DNA from: Nitrobacter sp. 62-23
GTDB lineage: Bacteria; Pseudomonadota; Alphaproteobacteria; Rhizobiales; Xanthobacteraceae
Reading direction: 5' to 3'
Assembly (NCBI RefSeq): GCF_001897285.1
Contig: NZ_MKSM01000096.1
Span: forward strand, 61,365-125,364
Length of the DNA stretch: 64,000 nucleotides
Shown: one piece after another, positions 17,084-26,492 of the stretch
Layout: each line of letters opens with the position of its first letter
How positions within the stretch are numbered: position 1 is the stretch's first letter
Notes under the pieces: model-generated
Seen by the model: only the letters and a program-made list of their open reading frames with translations
Database searches by the model: none
Told to the model about the DNA's origin: nothing
Translations under genes and position numbers: made by a program

Positions 17084-17830
17084 ATGGAACAATGGAAAGC
17101 GTCCATCCAAAGGACTAGATTACGCGACATGCTGGAGCAGCTTGGATCGGACCTATGGTTTGCGGATGGCGGAGTCGTCTCGTTCAAAGGCTTCGACTAT
17201 CCGACACGCATGGTCATCGTGCGGCTTGCAGATGGAGGGCTTTGGTTATGGTCGCCGGTCGAAAAGACCGCCGCGATCGAAGATGAGATTCGATCGCTGG
17301 GACCTGTCCGGCATATCGTCAGCCCCAACAAGCTGCACTATCTGTTTCTAGGCGAGTGGCAGACCGCTTTCCCGGATGCGAGTTTGTGGGGTACGGGGGA
17401 GACAGTCGCCAAGTGCAGGGAACTCCGCTTCGCCGGGATACTGGCCGACGACCCGCCAGCCGAATGGAAAGGACAGATCGACCAATTCTGCTTCACCAAT
17501 TCGCCTTTCGTGCACGAACTGATCTTTTTTCACCGCGCATCACGCACCGCCATCATCGCCGACCTGTCGCAGACCCTCAGCGAAACGTTCCTGAAACGCC
17601 ATTGGCCTTGGTGGATGCGACCAATCGCAAGACTTTCGAAAATGGTCGAGGGGTGGGGCTATCCGCCGATCGACTATCGGATAAGTTTCCGCAACCGCGC
17701 CAGCGCGCGCCCGAAGATTCGTGAGCTCATCGAGAAACACCCCGAGCACGTCGTCGTGGCGCACGGAGAAATTGTCAGGGCGGACGGCGAATCCTTTTTG
17801 CGACGTTCCTTTTCGTGGTTGCTTCGATAG
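17084..17830 (+). CDS. DUF4336 protein (metallo-beta-lactamase-like fold)
   Basis: A soluble 248-residue protein. The central pattern 'IVSPNKLHYLFLGEWQTAFPDASLWGTG' and the later 'ELIFFHRASRTAIIADL' are hallmarks of the DUF4336 family, which is related to the metallo-beta-lactamase fold. The usual HxHxDH metal motif is not evident, so catalysis cannot be assumed. Function unknown. It stands alone between the two-component system and a decayed region. Confidence 0.7.
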   Translation: MEQWKASIQRTRLRDMLEQLGSDLWFADGGVVSFKGFDYPTRMVIVRLADGGLWLWSPVEKTAAIEDEIRSLGPVRHIVSPNKLHYLFLGEWQTAFPDASLWGTGETVAKCRELRFAGILADDPPAEWKGQIDQFCFTNSPFVHELIFFHRASRTAIIADLSQTLSETFLKRHWPWWMRPIARLSKMVEGWGYPPIDYRISFRNRASARPKIRELIEKHPEHVVVAHGEIVRADGESFLRRSFSWLLR

Positions 17831-17927
17831 CACTAACGAGGAGAAGCCAGACGCTGCGTCGCTTTTTGGCTCCCGTAGCGCCTGACTTTTCCATTCCGTT
17901 GTCCTGCCCTGACGTGGTCAGCCGGGC

Positions 17928-18083
17928 GTGCGCCACCGCAATCTCGATCGGCTCAAACGTGCCTGCCAGCGATCGCGGCCCGCTGCCATGGTGGTGGCAA
18001 GGCGCCTCGCAACACGTTTCGACAAGCTGCTCGCCGTCATGGGTTTCGTCAAACTCGCCGCTATCGCAATCCGGCTCAGATAG
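17928..18083 (+). mobile_element. IS5-family transposase remnant (C-terminal end)
   Basis: An open frame of 51 codons ending in TAG 18081 reads RNLDRLKR... and then RRLATRFDKLLAV with a terminal 'LAAIAIRLR'. This resembles the end of IS5-family transposases (R-x-K-F-R-R-x-A-T-R-Y-D-K). No start, catalytic residues or inverted repeats were found, so it is a dead fragment. Confidence 0.55.
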
Positions 18084-18091
18084 TTAGGTCG

Positions 18092-18271
18092 TCAGTGTAT
18101 CGGCGCCGAACCTCCGTGCTTCACTGTGTGCGGAGATAGCGCGAGCGATGTCATCGATCCAACGATCACGAATACGTCGATATAGGCAAACAGCACTGCC
18201 TGTCCTTTCAAAATCTGCCCGATCAGGCGGCCGCTCGGCGCTCCGCCGCCGAGGATAGGAACCAGCCAATG
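18092..18271 (-). pseudogene. C-terminal fragment of a DHA2/EmrB-type MFS transporter
   Basis: The minus-strand frame ending at 18092 reads GRLIGQILKGQAVLFAYID followed by a hydrophobic helix and a short polar tail. This matches the last helix of EmrB-like drug exporters. Nothing recognisable continues upstream of 18271, so only the last ~60 codons remain. Confidence 0.6.
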
Positions 18272-18518
18272 GCTCGGCGGTTCCGTTGCGGAGCGCTATG
18301 CCGAGTCATAGCCGCCCGCTGCACGATAAAGGCCGGAGGCGAGCGGAGCCGGATGTCGATCCAACAGGAAGACGCCGCTCAAGCAGCTGTAGACCATCGG
18401 TTCAAATATCGACACGCGCGTCCCACAGGTGATGAACGCGAGAGGAACACCCGCTCACCTGAAACGTTCGACACATTGATATCAGGCCACCTGTGTGAGG
18501 TTTAAGGGAGAGCCAACG
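18272..18518. other. Non-coding remnant between transporter tail and TPP pseudogene
   Basis: No supported gene. AAGGGAG at 18505-18511 is the ribosome-binding site for the ATG at 18519. Confidence 0.4.
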
Positions 18519-19345
18519 ATGCGTACCGTCGGTGATTTTGTCGTTGAAAGGCTCTCGTTGTGGAAGGTTGACACGGTTTTTGGCTATCCCGGCGACGGCA
18601 TCAACGGCGTTTTCGGCGCACTGAACCGCTCGGATGGGTTGATCGACTTCATTCAGGCGCGCCATGAGGAGATGGCGGCTTTCATGGCGTCCGCCTACGC
18701 CAAGTTTAGCGGGCGGATCGGCGTATGCATTGCGACGTCGGGACCGGGCGCCTCGCATCTGGTGACCGGGCTATACGACGCTCTGCTCGATCATCAGCCC
18801 GTGCTCGCTATCGTTGGTCAGCAGGCGCGCAACGCCCTTGGCGGGCATTATCAGCAGGAACTCGATCTGGTCTCGATGCTGAAGGATGTCGCCGGTGCCT
18901 ATGTTCAGCAGGCGTCATCGCCATCCCAGGTTCGGCACCTGGTCGATCGGATCCGCGCTGGATCGTCTGTGTTTTCAATAATGAAGACCTTAACCAGGTG
19001 ACCTGGGAGCAACGGGTCCTGGAAGGCGATCCCAAGTTTGAATCCTCGCAAAAGATTCCCAACGTGTCGTATCATCGCTTTGCCCAATTGATCGGCTTGC
19101 GCGGCATCTTCGTGGACGACCCCGAACAGATGGGCCCGGCGTGGGACGAGGCGTTGTCGAGCAATATTCCGGTCGTGCTCGAGGTGAAGACAGATCCGGA
19201 GGTACCGCCGCTGCCGCCGCACATCACGATGCAGCAGGCGCGCAACTTCAGCCTGTCGTTGCTGAAGGGAGACCCCAGCGAACGGCGGACCTTCTCCGGC
19301 GCGGTGCGGCAGGCTTTGGCGGCCGTGCTGCCGTCGGAGAAATGA
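18519..19345 (+). pseudogene. Thiamine-pyrophosphate enzyme (pyruvate oxidase/acetolactate synthase-like), internally deleted
   Basis: The first ~145 residues are a normal TPP-binding N-domain: MRTVGDFVVERL, VFGYPGDGINGVF, the catalytic Glu of ARHEEMAAFMA, and GRIGVCIATSGPGASH. At about 18945-18955 the frame jumps (from phase of 18519 to phase of 18725) into the C-terminal catalytic end, CVFNNEDLNQVTWEQR, which runs to TGA 19343. The central domain and the GDG metal motif, roughly 300 residues of a ~590-residue protein, are missing. The fragment is therefore non-functional. Its stop overlaps an ATG (19342). Confidence 0.8.
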
Positions 19346-19377
19346 TGGAGCGCAGCAGGGGTCGCGCGGAGGCAGCG

Positions 19378-20187
19378 ATGGGATATCCCTTCAACGTTCG
19401 CAGAAAAGCGTTCGCGGGTTTGCTAACGCTCCCTCTCATCTGCGCGATGATAAGTCCGGCGGATGCGGCTTTGTTGAGCAAGGATATCGCCGCCGTAACG
19501 GCCTCGCCCCGGCCCGGTGCGCAGCTTCCGCTCGACGTTACGTTGACGGACGGTGATACGTCCGCTGCGCTCAGCCAATGGCTGGAAGGCAAGCCCAGCG
19601 TTTGGATCGTCGCAGACTTCACCTGTCGTTCGCTTTGCAGCCCGGTTCTGCGAACCATGACCGATGTGCTGGGTAAAACCGGGTTCGTGCCGGGAAAAGA
19701 TTTCAGCGTGCGCGTGCTCGGGCTTGATCCGAAAGACAGCGACGCCGATGCGTCGGCGATGAAGGCGGCGCAAGTCGGGACCTCCGGTCCGATAGCAGAG
19801 CACACGCACATGTTGCGTGGAACTGCCGAGGACATCGCCAGAATCACCTCGGCTTTCGGATTCAGCTCCATTTACGATCCGGCGCTTGACCAATATGCCC
19901 ACCCGGCGGCCGCATTCACGGTGACGGCCGACGGCCGCGTCAGCCATGCGCTTTCGGGTTTTGGGCTTGATCCCGCCGACCTGAGACTTGCGCTTGTCGA
20001 GGCGGGCGACGGTCGGATCGGGAGCGTGGCCGATCAAGTGCGTCTGCTATGCTACGGCTTCGATCCAAGCCATGGGTTTTACAATCTGGCGATCGGTCGC
20101 GCGCTGTCGATCGGCGGTGGTGTCATGGTTGCGCTGCTGGCCGGATTTCTGGGTTTCATGTTCAGGCACGAGCGGCAGGTGCATTGA
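19378..20187 (+). CDS. SCO1/SenC-family copper chaperone for cytochrome oxidase
   Basis: A membrane-anchored thioredoxin-fold protein of 269 residues. A signal sequence lies at about 5-27. The copper site has the CX3C motif (TCRSLC) with a distal His in YAHPAAAF. Near the end is the LLCYGFDPSHGFYNLAIG signature of long SCO proteins, then a C-terminal transmembrane helix. I chose ATG 19378 because GGAGG lies just upstream and it places the signal peptide properly; ATGs at 19342/19345 are in frame. SCO proteins load CuA, fitting the oxidase genes 8 kb away. The 3' end overlaps actF convergently by 26 bases. Confidence 0.85.
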   Translation: MGYPFNVRRKAFAGLLTLPLICAMISPADAALLSKDIAAVTASPRPGAQLPLDVTLTDGDTSAALSQWLEGKPSVWIVADFTCRSLCSPVLRTMTDVLGKTGFVPGKDFSVRVLGLDPKDSDADASAMKAAQVGTSGPIAEHTHMLRGTAEDIARITSAFGFSSIYDPALDQYAHPAAAFTVTADGRVSHALSGFGLDPADLRLALVEAGDGRIGSVADQVRLLCYGFDPSHGFYNLAIGRALSIGGGVMVALLAGFLGFMFRHERQVH

Positions 20188-21223
20188 GACCGACGGCCGT
20201 ATCGCCAAGCTTTCGCGTAATAACAAGAGTGAATGCACTCGCTATGAAAAGTAGCGCGGCGATATTCGCGAATGGCAGAAGCATGACGTTGAGATTGTCA
20301 ATCTCCGGAAAAGCGAGCAGCGCGGCTTCGGCTCCGCGCAGTATTAAGGTCGCGGTGCATATCGCGAACAGCCAACGTCGGTCGCGGCGCACTCGGGCGG
20401 AGAGAAGTAAGAGGAACGGGACGACGAACTGGCCGATGGCCAGTAAGGCCGTCACATATTGCCATCCGTTTTGTGCGCGATCGAGATACCACGTCACCTC
20501 GTCTGGGATGTTTCCGGCCCATATGACGATGTATTGCATCGCATGGAGATAAGCCCATAGCAGTAGCGTGCCCAGGAACAATCCGCCATAGCCGCGAGTG
20601 GAATGGATGCGTCGGTAAGAACGCAATCCAAAAGCCAGAACGAACGCCAGCGAGGACATCAGCGTGAAACTGACGAAGAGCAACCCATAAATCGAGGAGT
20701 GAAAATCCGCGTTCAACGATTCGAGCCAGTCGATCCCGGCGAGCGATATCGTCAGCGATGCGACGATAAGGGTGGCCGATGCCGCCCGGTTCATGCGGGC
20801 CGAATCTCCCCATGCGCGAGTAAGCCAGGCGCCGAGTACGAACCAGATTGAGAAATAGGCGATCGTCCGCAACGCAAACGCCCACGGCGCCAGATAGGCC
20901 GCCCTGAACGCAGGAGCGGCGGCGCCTGCCGCGACCGGATAAAGCAGCGATTGTCGGAGCAGAACGGGAATAAAAAGCACGCCGCACAAGGGTAATGTTG
21001 CCGTCATCGCGGCGAGGATGGGGGGCAGGTCGTGGGTCCATGTGCGGCGGACAAGATATGTCGTCGGCAGGATCAGCAGTCCGCCGATCGGGATCGCGGC
21101 GAGCGTGATCCAGCCGACCAGATAGGCCGCCAACGTCGTGCGCGGGTCGATGATCGCGCCGAGGCACAGGCAGGTAAGCGTGGCTACGCCGATGATGGTT
21201 GCACGGAGCCGGATTGTGCTCAT
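20162..21223 (-). CDS. actF: Alternative complex III subunit ActF
   Basis: An integral membrane protein of 353 residues with about ten hydrophobic helices. It contains features of the ActF family such as 'PAFRAAYLAPWAFALRT' and 'YGGLFLGTLLLWAYLHAMQYIVIWAGNIPDEVTWYL', where the latter segment has the conserved quinol-oxidoreductase subunit pattern. It is the last gene of the act operon and overlaps actE by a few bases (ATGA at 21220-21223). It is homologous to ActC/NrfD-type membrane subunits but lacks cofactors. Confidence 0.87.
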   Translation of the reverse strand: MSTIRLRATIIGVATLTCLCLGAIIDPRTTLAAYLVGWITLAAIPIGGLLILPTTYLVRRTWTHDLPPILAAMTATLPLCGVLFIPVLLRQSLLYPVAAGAAAPAFRAAYLAPWAFALRTIAYFSIWFVLGAWLTRAWGDSARMNRAASATLIVASLTISLAGIDWLESLNADFHSSIYGLLFVSFTLMSSLAFVLAFGLRSYRRIHSTRGYGGLFLGTLLLWAYLHAMQYIVIWAGNIPDEVTWYLDRAQNGWQYVTALLAIGQFVVPFLLLLSARVRRDRRWLFAICTATLILRGAEAALLAFPEIDNLNVMLLPFANIAALLFIASAFTLVITRKLGDTAVGLNAPAARA

Positions 21224-21753
21224 TTCCGGTCCTCCACCAGTTTTGCCTTCTCGTTGTCAGGGACATCCGCCAGCGCAGCGTGACGGCTCAGTTGCAGCGC
21301 GCGAATGTAGGCGACGATCGCCCAGCGATCCTGCGGTGATACGCGCATGGCGTAGGAGTACATCGCGCCGTATCCCCGGGTGATGACCTCGAAGAAATGC
21401 TGGTCGTCGGCCGCCAGCAACCGTGGATCGTTATAGCTGGTCGGGTGCGGCATCCCGCGCTGAACGATGCGGCCGTTACCTTGGCCGGTTCGGCCGTGAC
21501 AGGGCGAACAATAGATGTTGAAGCGATCCTGTCCGCGTGCCAGCAACGCCGCCGTGAGTTGCGGCTTCCGTTGGGTCGCCTCCTCTCGGGCGGCGGCGTC
21601 CTGTGCCACGGTCCCTGAGGGAGGAGGCCGCATTGCGCTGCCGCCAAGTTGCGGCAGCGTTGAATAGCTGCGACCGGCCGGCTGCTCCTCCATGTTCTGG
21701 TCGCATCCGGCCAGAAGAACCGCCAACGCGAAGGCCGCGGCGGCGGCTTTCAC
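21220..21753 (-). CDS. actE: Alternative complex III cytochrome c subunit ActE
   Basis: A monoheme lipoprotein. From GTG 21753 (GTGA overlap with the actD stop) the protein is 177 residues with signal VVKAAAAAFALAVLLAGC, a lipobox Cys, then a periplasmic cytochrome c domain. The heme motif is CSPCH and a distal Met ligand is likely in YGAMYSYAMRV. A longer frame to 21846 exists but would bury the signal peptide and overlap actD. It would pass electrons from ActA/ActB toward the caa3 oxidase. Confidence 0.87.
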   Translation of the reverse strand: MKAAAAAFALAVLLAGCDQNMEEQPAGRSYSTLPQLGGSAMRPPPSGTVAQDAAAREEATQRKPQLTAALLARGQDRFNIYCSPCHGRTGQGNGRIVQRGMPHPTSYNDPRLLAADDQHFFEVITRGYGAMYSYAMRVSPQDRWAIVAYIRALQLSRHAALADVPDNEKAKLVEDRK

Positions 21754-22283
21754 GACGGCACCAACGCGATGCTCACCGCTCCAATATCGCGCAGGAAGCG
21801 GGCGGTGCTCTCCCGATCGAATTGCCTGTCTTGGGCTTTGATGCAAAGGAAGAAGCGATCCTTGCTCGCGAGATGGAATCTGGGAGCGTTGAAGATCGGA
21901 TAGTTCAACCGCGGCAGGCGGTTCAAAACCAACAGCCCGACGAAGAGAAACAGCACGGCGAACAGGATCGTCAGTTCGAAGATCACCACCGCGTAGGCGG
22001 ACAGCGGATAGAGCGGGCGACCGCCGACATTGAGCGGATAGTCATAGCTGACAAAAGCTTGCATCCCGAACGCGAGCAGAAAGCCGAAGATGCCGCCCGC
22101 CAATCCGAGCCACGCCGGCCGCGAATCCCTGATGCGCATGATGCGCGCCAGTCGCGGAAGCGGAAATGGCGTGAAGGCATCGATATTCCGATAACCCGCC
22201 TGGCGCACCTGTCGCGCGGCTTTGACGATCGCATCCTCGGTGGCGAACTCGGCGACAAAACCGTAGGGCGTGTCAGCCATCAT
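21750..22283 (-). CDS. actD: Alternative complex III subunit ActD (DUF3341)
   Basis: A 177-residue protein with the family start YGFVAEFATEDAIVKAARQVRQAGY, two central transmembrane helices (about 60-80 and 98-120) and a soluble C-terminus. It overlaps actC upstream and actE downstream. ActD carries no cofactor and anchors the complex. Confidence 0.88.
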   Translation of the reverse strand: MMADTPYGFVAEFATEDAIVKAARQVRQAGYRNIDAFTPFPLPRLARIMRIRDSRPAWLGLAGGIFGFLLAFGMQAFVSYDYPLNVGGRPLYPLSAYAVVIFELTILFAVLFLFVGLLVLNRLPRLNYPIFNAPRFHLASKDRFFLCIKAQDRQFDRESTARFLRDIGAVSIALVPS

Positions 22284-23628
22284 GCGCCTCCCGTTCGTCC
22301 AGAAGCGTTTTCTCGGTTTCGAAAATCGAGATCACGGGAATGAACCGGATCGCCAGCAGGAACGGCACCAGGAAAAGGCCGATGGTGCCGAAATAAGTCG
22401 ACCAGTCCCAGAACGTCGGCGTGTAGTGGCTCCATGACGAAACCAGAAAATCGCGGTAGAGCGTGGTCACCAGGATCATGTAACGCTCCAGCCACATGCC
22501 GATGATCACCGAAACGGAAACCAGCAACAGCGCCCAGCCGGTTCGCCGCACCGCGCGCCACCATAGCAATTGCAGCGGGACAAAGTTAAAGACCACGGCG
22601 CCCCAATAGAGCCAGGCATAGGCGCCAGTGGTGCGGTCGAGCAGCGTTTGCAAGTCGTGGGGATTGCCGCCGTAGAGGACATCGACGACCTCGAACACGT
22701 AGCCGTAACCGGTCATCAGTCCGGTCGCGAGCAACACCTTACCGAGCACGTCGAAATGCTTGCGCGTCACGAGGTTTTCCAGCCCGAACATCGCGCGTAA
22801 CGCCACCGCGATCACCGAGACGACGGCAAAGCCCGAAAACGCGGCGCCGAGTACGAAATAGGGCGGGAACAGCGTCGAATGCCAACCGGGCAACTGACTG
22901 GCTGCGAACAGCAGCGAGATTTCGCTATGCACGGAGACCACCAGTGGCACGGCGATCGCCGCCATGATCCGATAGGTTCGCGACCAGCGGTGCCAGTGGA
23001 TCGTCGAGCCGCGCCAACCGAGCGCGAGGATGCCGAGGAACACCTGCCAGCCGCGCCGCGTCGCGCGGTCACGGGCGTTGGCGAGATCGGGGATCAGCCC
23101 GGTGTACCAGAACAGCACGGAGACGCTAAGATAGGTCAGCACCGCCCAGATGTCCCATTCCAGCGGACTGCGGAATTGCGGCCAGACGCCCATCGTCGCC
23201 GGATAGGGAAACATCCAGTAGAGATACCAGGGGCGGCCGAGGTGAAGCACCGGATAGATGCCGGCACACACCACGGCGAACAGCGTCATGGTTTCGGCGA
23301 AGCGGTTAAGCGAGTTGCGCCACTCGCTGCCGGTGAGCAACAGAAGCGCCGAAATCAGCGTCCCGGCATGGCCGATGCCGAGCCACCAGACATAGTTGTG
23401 AATCGCAAAGGCCCAGGTGACCGGAACGTTCAGGCCCCATATGCCGACGCCGCGGGTAAACAGTTCGATCACCGAGACGATAAACAGCATGAGCAGCGCG
23501 ACCGCGACCGCCATCGCGATCCACCATTGCCGCCGTGCGGGAAAGTGCAGCGGTATGCCGGTCAGTTGCCTGCTGACGTCACCGATGCTCTGATCGGTCG
23601 GCAAAATGTCGGTTGCCGAGGCCGTCAT
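22273..23628 (-). CDS. actC: Alternative complex III quinol-oxidising membrane subunit ActC (NrfD-like)
   Basis: A polytopic protein of 451 residues and about ten helices, homologous to NrfD/PsrC and expected to form the quinol site. Diagnostic stretches include 'VTWAFAIHNYVWWLGIGHAGTLISALLLL' with conserved His residues, 'MFPYPATMGVWPQFRSPLEWDIWAVLTYL' and 'HYTPTFWDWSTYFGTIGLFL'. The ATG overlaps the actB stop (ATGA). An isolated NrfD would suggest polysulfide or nitrite metabolism, but the complete act gene set decides the call. Confidence 0.9.
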   Translation of the reverse strand: MTASATDILPTDQSIGDVSRQLTGIPLHFPARRQWWIAMAVAVALLMLFIVSVIELFTRGVGIWGLNVPVTWAFAIHNYVWWLGIGHAGTLISALLLLTGSEWRNSLNRFAETMTLFAVVCAGIYPVLHLGRPWYLYWMFPYPATMGVWPQFRSPLEWDIWAVLTYLSVSVLFWYTGLIPDLANARDRATRRGWQVFLGILALGWRGSTIHWHRWSRTYRIMAAIAVPLVVSVHSEISLLFAASQLPGWHSTLFPPYFVLGAAFSGFAVVSVIAVALRAMFGLENLVTRKHFDVLGKVLLATGLMTGYGYVFEVVDVLYGGNPHDLQTLLDRTTGAYAWLYWGAVVFNFVPLQLLWWRAVRRTGWALLLVSVSVIIGMWLERYMILVTTLYRDFLVSSWSHYTPTFWDWSTYFGTIGLFLVPFLLAIRFIPVISIFETEKTLLDEREAHDG

Positions 23629-26492
23629 GTTCGGTCGTCCTCACTGTCCGGGCCGTCATTCCACTTGGCCAGGTAGGTCGTGCGCGGTCGCGTCCCCAAT
23701 TCATCGAGCAATACATAGTGACGGCCGCTTCGGCGCAGTTTTGAAACCTCCGAATTGGGATCGTTGATGTCTCCGAACACAATCGCGCGGGTTGGGCACG
23801 CGGCTTGACAGGCCGTCACCACGTCGCCGTCGTGCAAGTCGCGATTGTCCTTGTCAGCCGCGACGTGCGCCGCCTGGATGCGCTGGGTACAATAAGTGCA
23901 CTTCTCCATCACGCCGCGCGAGCGGACCGTGACATCCGGATTATGGACCGGTTCGACGGGCGCTTCCGGCGTGTTGCGATAATCGAGGTAATTGAAGCGC
24001 CGTACCTTGTAGGGGCAGTAGCTTGAGCAGGTCCGCGTGCCGATGCAGCGGTTGTAGACCATCTGATTGATGCCTTCGGGGCTGTGCACGGTGGCATGAA
24101 CCGGGCATCCCATTTCGCAGGGCGCATCCTCGCACTGCATGCAGGGGACCGGCTGGAAATAGCTGCGCGGATTCTCGACATCGCCGGTGTAGTAGCGCGC
24201 GATCCGCAACCAGTGCATTTCGCGGCCCATCTCCACCTGGGCCTTGCCAACCACCGCGACGTTGTTCTCAGCCGTGCAGGCCGCGACGCAGGCGTTGCAG
24301 CCGATGCAGGAATCGATATCGATCACCATGCCCCAGGCGTTCTTCGCGGATGGATATGGCGGATAGAGACTCGGTTGCGGTGACGGAGCGGGCAGGCTGG
24401 GTGATGCGGCGCTGACTTCGCGAACGAAATCGAACCCCTCCATCCGGTGATGCATCTGGGTGATCGCGAGGGCTTCTCTGCTGTCGAGCTTTCGAACGGA
24501 ACCTTTCGTCGTCCACGGCGTCGCCGCCGGGCGCACGGCATAAGCGTTGTAGCCGACCCCGTTTCCGACACGGCCTGCATTCTCGCGACCGTGGCCAAGC
24601 CAGAGCCCGATGGTGTTGTCAGCCTGACCCGGCATGATCCAGGCCGGACCCAAAACCTTGCGGCCGTCGATATCGACCTCAAGCAGGTCGCCGTTTTCGA
24701 CGGCGAAGTCGCGCGCCCACGCTGGCGGAACGGCAATCACGTTGCCCCATGTCAGCGTCGTCAGCGGTTTCGGCAATTCCTGGAGCCAGCCGAGATTGGC
24801 GTAGCGCCCATCCCAGACGGTCGGGTCGAGACGAAATACGATATCCAACCCGTCGACGTCCGACGGTGCCGGTTCGGTCCAGCCGGAGGCCGGTTTCGCC
24901 TGGGCCTGAGCGGTGCTGCCTGCGACAAAGCCGTCGCGCAACGCCTTCTTCCATTGCGCGTCGAAGGAGTCGCCGAATGCGTTCCGCCACGTTTCCTTCA
25001 CCAGCGCATCGGCCTCCTCGTCTCGTCCGAACATCATCGCCAGGATCTGATGCCGCGATCGGACGTCATAGAAGGATGTAATGACCGGTTGGATGATGGT
25101 GGCAGTGCCATCCACCGCGCGCGCATCGCTCCAGCTTTCCAGATCGTGGGTCAGCGGGAGCTGCCAGTTGCAGCGATGGCCGGTCTCGTCGCGATAAAGA
25201 CCGATGTGGATCGAGGTCTTCACCTTCGATAGCGCGTTGACGAAATCGAGCGAGCCCGGTGCGGTGTAGACTGGATTGGCATCGAGGATCACCAGCGTAT
25301 CCACCTGCCCATTGTCCATATCGGTGACAAGTTCGCCGAGCGACGCCACATCGATACCGGGATTGGCGACCGGCGGGGTCAACTTCAAGGTTTGTCCGGA
25401 TGCGCCGATGGCGTCGTTGATGCGCGCGGCCCAACGCGCCGTCTGCGAACCGGTTCCGAGGCCCGCCGTCACCAGTGCCCCGCCTTTCGCGCCGTCGATC
25501 GCCGCGCCAGCGCGCGCCAGCCAGTGACGTTCTTGCTCGGAGAGATCGGCCGCCGATGCACCCGCAACGCCAAGCCGGGCGGCGAGCGCTTCGATCAGAT
25601 GCGACATCCGGGACGGAGCGGCGCGAAGGCGATGCGACGCAACCGCGCCGGTGGCTCCCGGAATGCTGTCGGCGCAGTAGAGATGAATGCCCGGCACATC
25701 CGTGCGACGGCGCGCCTGCGCCCATTCGATCGCATGCAAAAGCTGGCGTGGGCCGGGACCGAGAAAGTCATCGTCGAAACTGACGACAACGGAGCAGGCA
25801 TCAAGCTGATAGTGCAGGTCGAGAGGCTCGCCGTAGGCTGCAATGGCATTGGCGATCCGCTCACGCTCGCCCGAGGCATCGTGAACATGCAACTGCGCGG
25901 CCGGAAACTGCGATTGGAATTCTTTGATCTGGCGCGCCAATGTCGGCGAGGTTGTTTGCGACAGCAGCAGGCGAAGCCGTTTTCCGCCGTCCTTTTGCCA
26001 GTCTTGGCGCTGCGCCGAGAACATTGCGCCGACATCGGTCCATGTGACGGGCGCGCCGGCGCGGGTCGGACTTTGCGCGCGATCCGGGTCATAGAGCTGG
26101 AGCACGGCGGCCTGCATGAACACATCGCTGCGTCCTAGCGTTGCCGGATGTCCGGGAAGTCCATCGAGCTTAGTCGGACGGCCGTCGTAAGTCGTCGCCA
26201 GCACCGGCTGGGCGTATCCATTCAGAGTGACGGCGGTTGCGTAATAACGTGGCACACCGGGCAGAGCGGCTTCCGGCTGGTCCACATAGGGAATACCGGC
26301 GACGAACGGGCTTTTCTCGCATCCGGTCAATCCCGCGAGGGCAAAGGATGCCGCCATGATCTTGAGAAAGTCGCGGCGTGCGGTTGGCGGAAAGGTTGCG
26401 GCGACGGGAAATTCGGCCGCGATCCTTTCGGCAAAGGCGGCATCGCCTGCCAGTTCCTCGATGCTGGTCCATTGTCTCGGCGATGTCGTCAT
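23625..26492 (-). CDS. actB: Alternative complex III iron-sulfur subunit ActB
   Basis: A large periplasmic-side subunit of 955 residues. After an N-terminal 'ARRDFLKIMAASFALAGLTGC' twin-arginine-like signal comes a molybdopterin-oxidoreductase-type domain without evident cofactor ligands, as is normal for ActB. A C-terminal ferredoxin domain follows with four cysteine clusters: CIGCNACVAAC, CMQCEDAPCEMGC, CIGTRTCSSYC and CTYCTQRI...CQAACP. That is consistent with three [4Fe-4S] and one [3Fe-4S] centre. ATG 26492 overlaps the actA stop; the open frame runs further but without homology. Confidence 0.9.
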   Translation of the reverse strand: MTTSPRQWTSIEELAGDAAFAERIAAEFPVAATFPPTARRDFLKIMAASFALAGLTGCEKSPFVAGIPYVDQPEAALPGVPRYYATAVTLNGYAQPVLATTYDGRPTKLDGLPGHPATLGRSDVFMQAAVLQLYDPDRAQSPTRAGAPVTWTDVGAMFSAQRQDWQKDGGKRLRLLLSQTTSPTLARQIKEFQSQFPAAQLHVHDASGERERIANAIAAYGEPLDLHYQLDACSVVVSFDDDFLGPGPRQLLHAIEWAQARRRTDVPGIHLYCADSIPGATGAVASHRLRAAPSRMSHLIEALAARLGVAGASAADLSEQERHWLARAGAAIDGAKGGALVTAGLGTGSQTARWAARINDAIGASGQTLKLTPPVANPGIDVASLGELVTDMDNGQVDTLVILDANPVYTAPGSLDFVNALSKVKTSIHIGLYRDETGHRCNWQLPLTHDLESWSDARAVDGTATIIQPVITSFYDVRSRHQILAMMFGRDEEADALVKETWRNAFGDSFDAQWKKALRDGFVAGSTAQAQAKPASGWTEPAPSDVDGLDIVFRLDPTVWDGRYANLGWLQELPKPLTTLTWGNVIAVPPAWARDFAVENGDLLEVDIDGRKVLGPAWIMPGQADNTIGLWLGHGRENAGRVGNGVGYNAYAVRPAATPWTTKGSVRKLDSREALAITQMHHRMEGFDFVREVSAASPSLPAPSPQPSLYPPYPSAKNAWGMVIDIDSCIGCNACVAACTAENNVAVVGKAQVEMGREMHWLRIARYYTGDVENPRSYFQPVPCMQCEDAPCEMGCPVHATVHSPEGINQMVYNRCIGTRTCSSYCPYKVRRFNYLDYRNTPEAPVEPVHNPDVTVRSRGVMEKCTYCTQRIQAAHVAADKDNRDLHDGDVVTACQAACPTRAIVFGDINDPNSEVSKLRRSGRHYVLLDELGTRPRTTYLAKWNDGPDSEDDRT

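Noticed and set aside
22273..26492. Polysulfide/nitrite (Nrf-type) reductase reading of the NrfD plus FeS genes
   Set aside because: The complete ActABCDEF order and pentaheme ActA define alternative complex III.
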